This document shows positions 60,048 through 64,000 of a stretch of 64,000 nt of DNA, in pieces. The stretch is from Burkholderia sp. SRS-W-2-2016 (GTDB taxonomy: Bacteria; Pseudomonadota; Gammaproteobacteria; Burkholderiales; Burkholderiaceae), in assembly GCF_001931485.1 (NCBI RefSeq), contig NZ_MSDV01000056.1:1-64000 (forward strand). Reading direction: 5' to 3'. Below the pieces are notes generated by a model. The model ran no database searches, was not told where the DNA came from, and saw only the letters and a program-made list of their open reading frames with translations. A program made the position numbers and the translations under genes. The first letter of the stretch is position 1. Each line of letters starts with the position of its first letter.

Positions 60048-61196
60048 TTAGAACTTGTGACGCATGCCAAGGCGGAACGCGAGCTGGTTGTCCGACGTAC
60101 CCGACGTGCCGAAGTAGCTCGAGCTCGAACCGATCTGCGCTTGCAGCGGCGTGCCGCCGTTGTTGCCCGACGCGATCTGGTAGATGCCCAGCACGTACAC
60201 GTCGGTACGCTTGGACAGCGCGTAAGCGGCGCTCAGGTCCACCTGGTTCCAGTGACCCGTGTTCGCGTTGCTCAGGTGCATGTACGTGTAGCCCGCGCCT
60301 GCCGTGATGGCCGGCGTGATCGCGTACTTCGCGCCTGCTTCGTACGCTGCGAACGTCGTCGAGTTGCCGGTCGTCGCTTCGAGGCGCGTGTTGGTGTACA
60401 ACGCCCACAGCGTTGCCGGGCCGATCGCGTAGCGAGCGCCGACGCCGAACGAGCGCAGGTCGCGCACGGTGCCGGTCACGACGTTCGAGACCGTCGTCGA
60501 CATGGCCGGGGTAGCCTGAGCCGGGTAGCTGATGTCGGTGTAAGCCGCGCCGATGCCGAACGGACCGTTCGCGTAGTTCAGGCCGAAGCTGTATGCGCGC
60601 GACGAGCCAGCGGTCGTGCCGACTGCCGGTGCGCCGGCGAATGCGCCTGCCTGGTTCGAGAAGCCGTACATGCCGCCGAACGTCAGGCCCGAGAAGTTCG
60701 CGCTGGTGAACTTGGCCGAGTTGTTGATACGGCTCGACGTCAGCTGGTCGATGTCGTTGATGTGGTAAGCGTAGTTACCCGCGACGGTCTGGCCGCCGGT
60801 CGAGTAGTTCGAGCCGAGGAAGTCGGTCGAGAACGTGTACTGGCGACCGAACGTCAGCGAGCCGATGTTGTTCTGCGACAGACCCACGAATGCCTGACGG
60901 CCGAACATCGCGCCGCCCTGGCCGGCAGCGCCCGTGCCGCTGCTGAAGCCGTTTTCCAACACGAACAGTGCCTTCAGGCCACCGCCCAGGTCTTCCGTGC
61001 CGCGCAGGCCCCAACGGCTACCTTGCGCAACGCCGTCGTCGTACTTGAAGAGGTGGTCGCTGCCGCTCGCCGTCTTCGAGTTGTTCACATAGCTGATACC
61101 GGCGTCGATCAGGCCGTACAGCGTGACGCTGCTTTGTGCGTGAGCAGCGCTGGCGAACAGGGCAAACGTAGCGGCGGTCAGGATTTTCTTGTTCAA
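60048..61196 (-). CDS. Outer-membrane general porin (Burkholderiales type)
   Basis: 382 residues. Signal peptide MNKKILTAATFALFASAAHA, mature start QSSVTLYGLIDAGISYVNNS, internal WGLRGTEDLGGGLKALFVLE (L2/strand signature), and the ending FRLGMRHKF with C-terminal Phe. It is a 16-strand trimeric barrel for small hydrophilic solutes. The strong codon bias (few rare codons) and the near-perfect terminator suggest it is a major porin, more abundant than the one at 36051. Confidence 0.96.
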   Translation of the reverse strand: MNKKILTAATFALFASAAHAQSSVTLYGLIDAGISYVNNSKTASGSDHLFKYDDGVAQGSRWGLRGTEDLGGGLKALFVLENGFSSGTGAAGQGGAMFGRQAFVGLSQNNIGSLTFGRQYTFSTDFLGSNYSTGGQTVAGNYAYHINDIDQLTSSRINNSAKFTSANFSGLTFGGMYGFSNQAGAFAGAPAVGTTAGSSRAYSFGLNYANGPFGIGAAYTDISYPAQATPAMSTTVSNVVTGTVRDLRSFGVGARYAIGPATLWALYTNTRLEATTGNSTTFAAYEAGAKYAITPAITAGAGYTYMHLSNANTGHWNQVDLSAAYALSKRTDVYVLGIYQIASGNNGGTPLQAQIGSSSSYFGTSGTSDNQLAFRLGMRHKF

Positions 61197-61601
61197 AACA
61201 TTCTCCGGTTAAAAAATTGGCGATCGCGACGCGGTGCTCTGCGGCAAAGTCACGCGATGGGCGGCAATTTAAGGGAACGCTGAGTACCGTGTGTGACAGT
61301 TAGAATTTTTTTCTTATCTGTCGTGCAGACGCGACACTTCGCTGGCGACGGTGGCCAATCTTGCGCAAGACCGCACTGTCATAAGCTTTTCGCACGCGGA
61401 AATAAGCGGCTATTCGCGCGTCGGAACAAGCGCGAGCGGCTGTCAAGCCAGATTTGACCTATGTTGCGGGGAGCTTTTTGGAGTAGCTGGGCGAGACGTC
61501 GCCGAAGGGCTGAACTGAAACGGAGCGAAAGCGCGGGGCGGAAGGGCAGATGCGGGGGGCGGCAAGAGGGCCGGCAAGAGCGCCGGCCCGGAAAGTCACT
61601 A
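61197..61601. other. 405-bp spacer carrying the porin promoter region
   Basis: No gene is seen. The part next to the porin is AT-rich (around 61300-61320), as expected for a strong promoter and leader. A perfect 10-bp palindrome CTTGCGCAAG lies at 61360-61369 and could be a regulator site. The right end is G-rich, without a clear hairpin for the minus-strand gene that ends at 61602. Confidence 0.55.
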
Positions 61602-62717
61602 TCAGTTGCTCAGCAACGAACCGCTACGAAACGCCTTCGCGCCGGCAATCCGCGCGAACTCGAGGCCGGCCGTCGCGAAGCGCGCGAGGTGCCGTGCGTA
61701 CAGCACGCCGGCCACGCTGCTCTTGATCGTGATGACGCGGTCCGTCAGCGGATCGACGATGTCGGCGATTTCGCGGCCCACGTCCACCCATGAACCGACA
61801 TCGCAGCGATACACGAGCACGCCGCTGATCGGCGCGACCAGCGGCTCGGTGCCCGCGAGCGGGGTCGCCGCGAATTCGAGCGGCGGCAGCGGCGCCGCCT
61901 CGCCGTCGATCACGCCGCGCGAGGTCAGGTACTCGATGATCCCTTGCGCGTCCTGTTCCGCGTATTCATACGACACGTCGCGCTGGCCGCGCAGTTCGAT
62001 CGTCACCGAGATGCCGCCGTTCGGAATCGGGAAGCGCTCGCCGAAGCGGCCGCGCAGATCGGACCAGCAGAAGCTGTGGATTTCGTCGAACGGATTGCCG
62101 ACCGAGTTCAGCGCGAGCAGCGATGCCTTCGCATCCAGATAGCGCGCGAGCGGTTCGACCTCGGGCCACAGATCCGGATTCGTGTACAGGTGCATCGCGG
62201 CTTCCCAGTCGCAGTGCAGATCGAGCACGACGTCGGCGTCGTACGAGAGTTTTTGCAGCGCGAGGCGTTGCGACGCGAGTTCGGTGGTCGGCTGCTGCGC
62301 GTCGAGCGCTTCGCGCATCGCCGCGCGGATCGCGCCGCGGTTCGCGTCGATGTCGTCGGTCAGGCGCGCTTCGATCACCGGCAGCACCAGCGCCGCGAGG
62401 TCGTGGAAATTACGGTTGAAGTTCTGCGCGCTGCCGGTTTCGAAGCGGCCGAGCATCTGGCCGAGCAGGTGCTGATTGAGACCGATCGGATTGGGCACCG
62501 GTACGACCACCACTTCGCCGCGCAGCTTGCCGGCGGCTTCGAGCGCGGCGAGCTTGCGGCGCAGCGCCCACGACACCAGCATGCCGGGCAGTTCGTCCGC
62601 ATGCAGCGACGACTGGATGTAAATCTTCTGTCCGCCGCCGGGACCGTAGTGGAAACTCGTCAGGTTGCGTTCGGTGCCAAGCGACGGGGCAATCAGCGGA
62701 TGGGTCAGGGTTTGCAT
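61602..62717 (-). CDS. Succinylglutamate desuccinylase/aspartoacylase family zinc carboxypeptidase
   Basis: 371 residues from ATG 62717. Zinc motif IQSSLHADELPGMLVSWALR (HxxE), NFNRNFHDL, and DVVLDLHCDWEAAMH with the third histidine. The C-terminus has a biotinyl/lipoyl-like beta sandwich (LVAPISGVLVYRCDVGSWVD, ...). The family removes acyl groups from N-acyl amino acids. No astE neighbours (astABD) are present, so a different N-acyl amino acid may be the substrate. No strong Shine-Dalgarno is seen. Confidence 0.9.
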   Translation of the reverse strand: MQTLTHPLIAPSLGTERNLTSFHYGPGGGQKIYIQSSLHADELPGMLVSWALRRKLAALEAAGKLRGEVVVVPVPNPIGLNQHLLGQMLGRFETGSAQNFNRNFHDLAALVLPVIEARLTDDIDANRGAIRAAMREALDAQQPTTELASQRLALQKLSYDADVVLDLHCDWEAAMHLYTNPDLWPEVEPLARYLDAKASLLALNSVGNPFDEIHSFCWSDLRGRFGERFPIPNGGISVTIELRGQRDVSYEYAEQDAQGIIEYLTSRGVIDGEAAPLPPLEFAATPLAGTEPLVAPISGVLVYRCDVGSWVDVGREIADIVDPLTDRVITIKSSVAGVLYARHLARFATAGLEFARIAGAKAFRSGSLLSN

Positions 62718-62881
62718 GATATTGGCTTCGCGGCTCGCCTGGGCGAGCGGCGCTATCTGGTTGATTGCAAGGGGAAAGGTGCGTGTCGCCGCGGGCGGGA
62801 AAGCGGGCTGGCGGCGCGCGGCGCAGGTGTCTCGTAGCCTTCGCGTGTCGCACGATCTTAGCCGATCTGCGCGCCCAAACA

Positions 62882-62915
62882 AAACGGGCTCCGCAACGCG
62901 GAGCCCGTTTCAGGC
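62882..62915 (-). terminator. Intrinsic terminator of the ABC binding-protein gene
   Basis: AAACGGGCTCCGC (62882-62894) and GCGGAGCCCGTTT (62898-62910) form a perfect 13-bp stem with loop AAC. On the minus strand it is followed by T-rich sequence. Confidence 0.92.
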
Positions 62916-62952
62916 CTGCAGCCGGCGTGCGCTACCGCACGCGTGGCGGGAG

Positions 62953-63735
62953 TTAGCCGCCGTACACGTCGAAGTCGAAGTACTTCTGTTCGATCTTCTT
63001 GTAGGTGCCGTCCTTGATCATGTCGGCGATCGCCTTGTCGACCTTCGCCTTCAGATCGGTGTCTTCCTTGCGCATGCCGATGCCCGCGCCGTTGCCGAGG
63101 ATCTTCGCGTCGACGAGGTCCTTGCCGGCGAAGTCGAAGCCCGCGCCGCGCGGCGTCTTCAGGAAGCCCTGTTCAGCCTGCACCGCGTCTTGCAGCGCCG
63201 CGTCCAGACGGCCCGAGATCAGGTCCGCGTAGACCTGGTCCTGGTTCTGGTACGGCACGACCTTGGCGCCCTTCGGCTCCCAGTAGGTCTTCGCGTAGGT
63301 TTCCTGGATCGTGCCCTGTTCGACGCCGATCGTCTTGCCCTTCAGCGATTCCGGAGTCGGCAGCAGGCCCGAACCCTTCTTCGCGACGAGGCGCGTCGGC
63401 GTGTTGAACAGCTTCGACGAGAACGCGACCTGTTCCGCGCGTTGCGGGGTCATCGACATCGACGACAGCACGCCGTCGAACTTCTTCGCCTTCAGCGCCG
63501 GGATCATGCCGTCGAAGTCGTTTTCGACCCACACGCACTTCGCGCCGACGCGCTTGCAGATTTCATTGCCGAGGTCGATATCGAAGCCAACGAGCTTGCC
63601 GTCCGCGCCTTTCGACTCGAACGGGGGATAGCTCGCGTCGACGCCGAAACGGATCGTCGTCCAATCTTTAGCGTGTGCGCCGATCGCGACGGTGGCAAGC
63701 AGGGCAACCGTCAAAGCCGCTAGCAGTTTTTTCAC
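62953..63735 (-). CDS. Polar amino-acid ABC transporter substrate-binding protein
   Basis: 260 residues. The start is GTG at 63735 with GAGGAG eight bases before, followed by a Sec signal peptide (KKLLAALTVALLATVAIGAHA). The mature protein shows the SBP family 3 pattern: IRFGVDASYPPFESKGADGK, LVGFDIDLGNEICKRVGAKC and LSSMSMTPQRAEQVAFSSKL. It resembles HisJ/ArgT (lysine-arginine-ornithine/histidine). It is periplasmic; the permease and ATPase genes would lie upstream or beyond the window edge. A strong terminator follows. Confidence 0.94.
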   Translation of the reverse strand: MKKLLAALTVALLATVAIGAHAKDWTTIRFGVDASYPPFESKGADGKLVGFDIDLGNEICKRVGAKCVWVENDFDGMIPALKAKKFDGVLSSMSMTPQRAEQVAFSSKLFNTPTRLVAKKGSGLLPTPESLKGKTIGVEQGTIQETYAKTYWEPKGAKVVPYQNQDQVYADLISGRLDAALQDAVQAEQGFLKTPRGAGFDFAGKDLVDAKILGNGAGIGMRKEDTDLKAKVDKAIADMIKDGTYKKIEQKYFDFDVYGG

Positions 63736-64000
63736 TGTTTTTACTCCTCGGTGTAGTTCAATTGCGCCCTCGGCATTTCGCGCCGCCGGGGGCTCCCCGG
63801 CGCGACTCGCGACGGGTTTTGGGGTCAGCTGCAAGCCGGGTCGGCCTGCAACGCGCGCAAAGCTTATCAGTTCAAAAATATTGGGATGTTAGGAAAACAC
63901 CGGATGGCGTAGGAGAGGTGCTTCTAACGCCGCGGGCCGTCGCGCGGCGCCGTTATCGGGGTGCGGGCCGGCGCTCGTTTCGACGTAACCGGATTGTAAT

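Overview
The window looks like chromosomal DNA of a high-GC betaproteobacterium of the Burkholderia/Paraburkholderia group. The support is a DUF4148 secreted protein, two Burkholderiales-type porins whose mature N-termini read QSSVTLYG, a class I PHA synthase, many short intergenic gaps, and strong G/C third positions in most genes. No rRNA, tRNA, CRISPR array or intact insertion sequence was seen.

Left part (1-27.6 kb) is mostly housekeeping and central metabolism on the plus strand: a truncated Sir2 deacetylase, a PPOX flavoprotein, a DUF938 methyltransferase, 6-phosphogluconate dehydrogenase, a DUF4148 protein behind a striking repeated promoter motif, a degenerate LytM lipoprotein, threonine aldolase, a DHA2 efflux pump (minus), glycogen phosphorylase, GltS, an IlvD/Edd dehydratase, a methyltransferase, a Tat-exported phospholipase C (minus), a VOC protein (minus), an AraC regulator, then a coherent block of acyl-CoA dehydrogenase, etfB, etfA, MaoC hydratase and PhaC that can connect fatty-acid oxidation to polyhydroxyalkanoate storage.

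Middle part (27.7-41.8 kb): an AraC regulator is divergent from a long catabolic operon (BKACE-type beta-keto acid cleavage enzyme, MFS importer, quinone oxidoreductase, TauD dioxygenase, alpha/beta hydrolase, Rieske ferredoxin, acyl-CoA ligase) followed by a porin and a BON protein. A DUF1801 protein, an L-arabonate-type dehydratase behind an 18-bp palindrome, and a chemoreceptor with an intramembrane histidine cluster follow.

Accessory part (41.8-57.3 kb): a LOG-like protein, two LysR regulators each divergent from a small target gene, and then the most remarkable gene of the window, a minus-strand 694-residue protein (46595-48679). Its first ~95 residues are a copy of the N-terminal region of translation initiation factor IF-2, joined to an OLD/AriA-like ABC-type ATPase and a C-terminal TOPRIM/DUF4435-like nuclease region. 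It resembles a one-gene anti-phage system with an IF-2 mimic at its front. Next to it is a tightly coupled type VI secretion effector module: VgrG, Tle3 lipase, two tandem Tli3 immunity proteins, PAAR protein and a membrane protein.

Right part (57.4-64 kb, all minus strand): a serine hydrolase, an MHS-family transporter, a porin with a strong terminator, a succinylglutamate desuccinylase/aspartoacylase family protein and an amino-acid ABC transporter binding protein.
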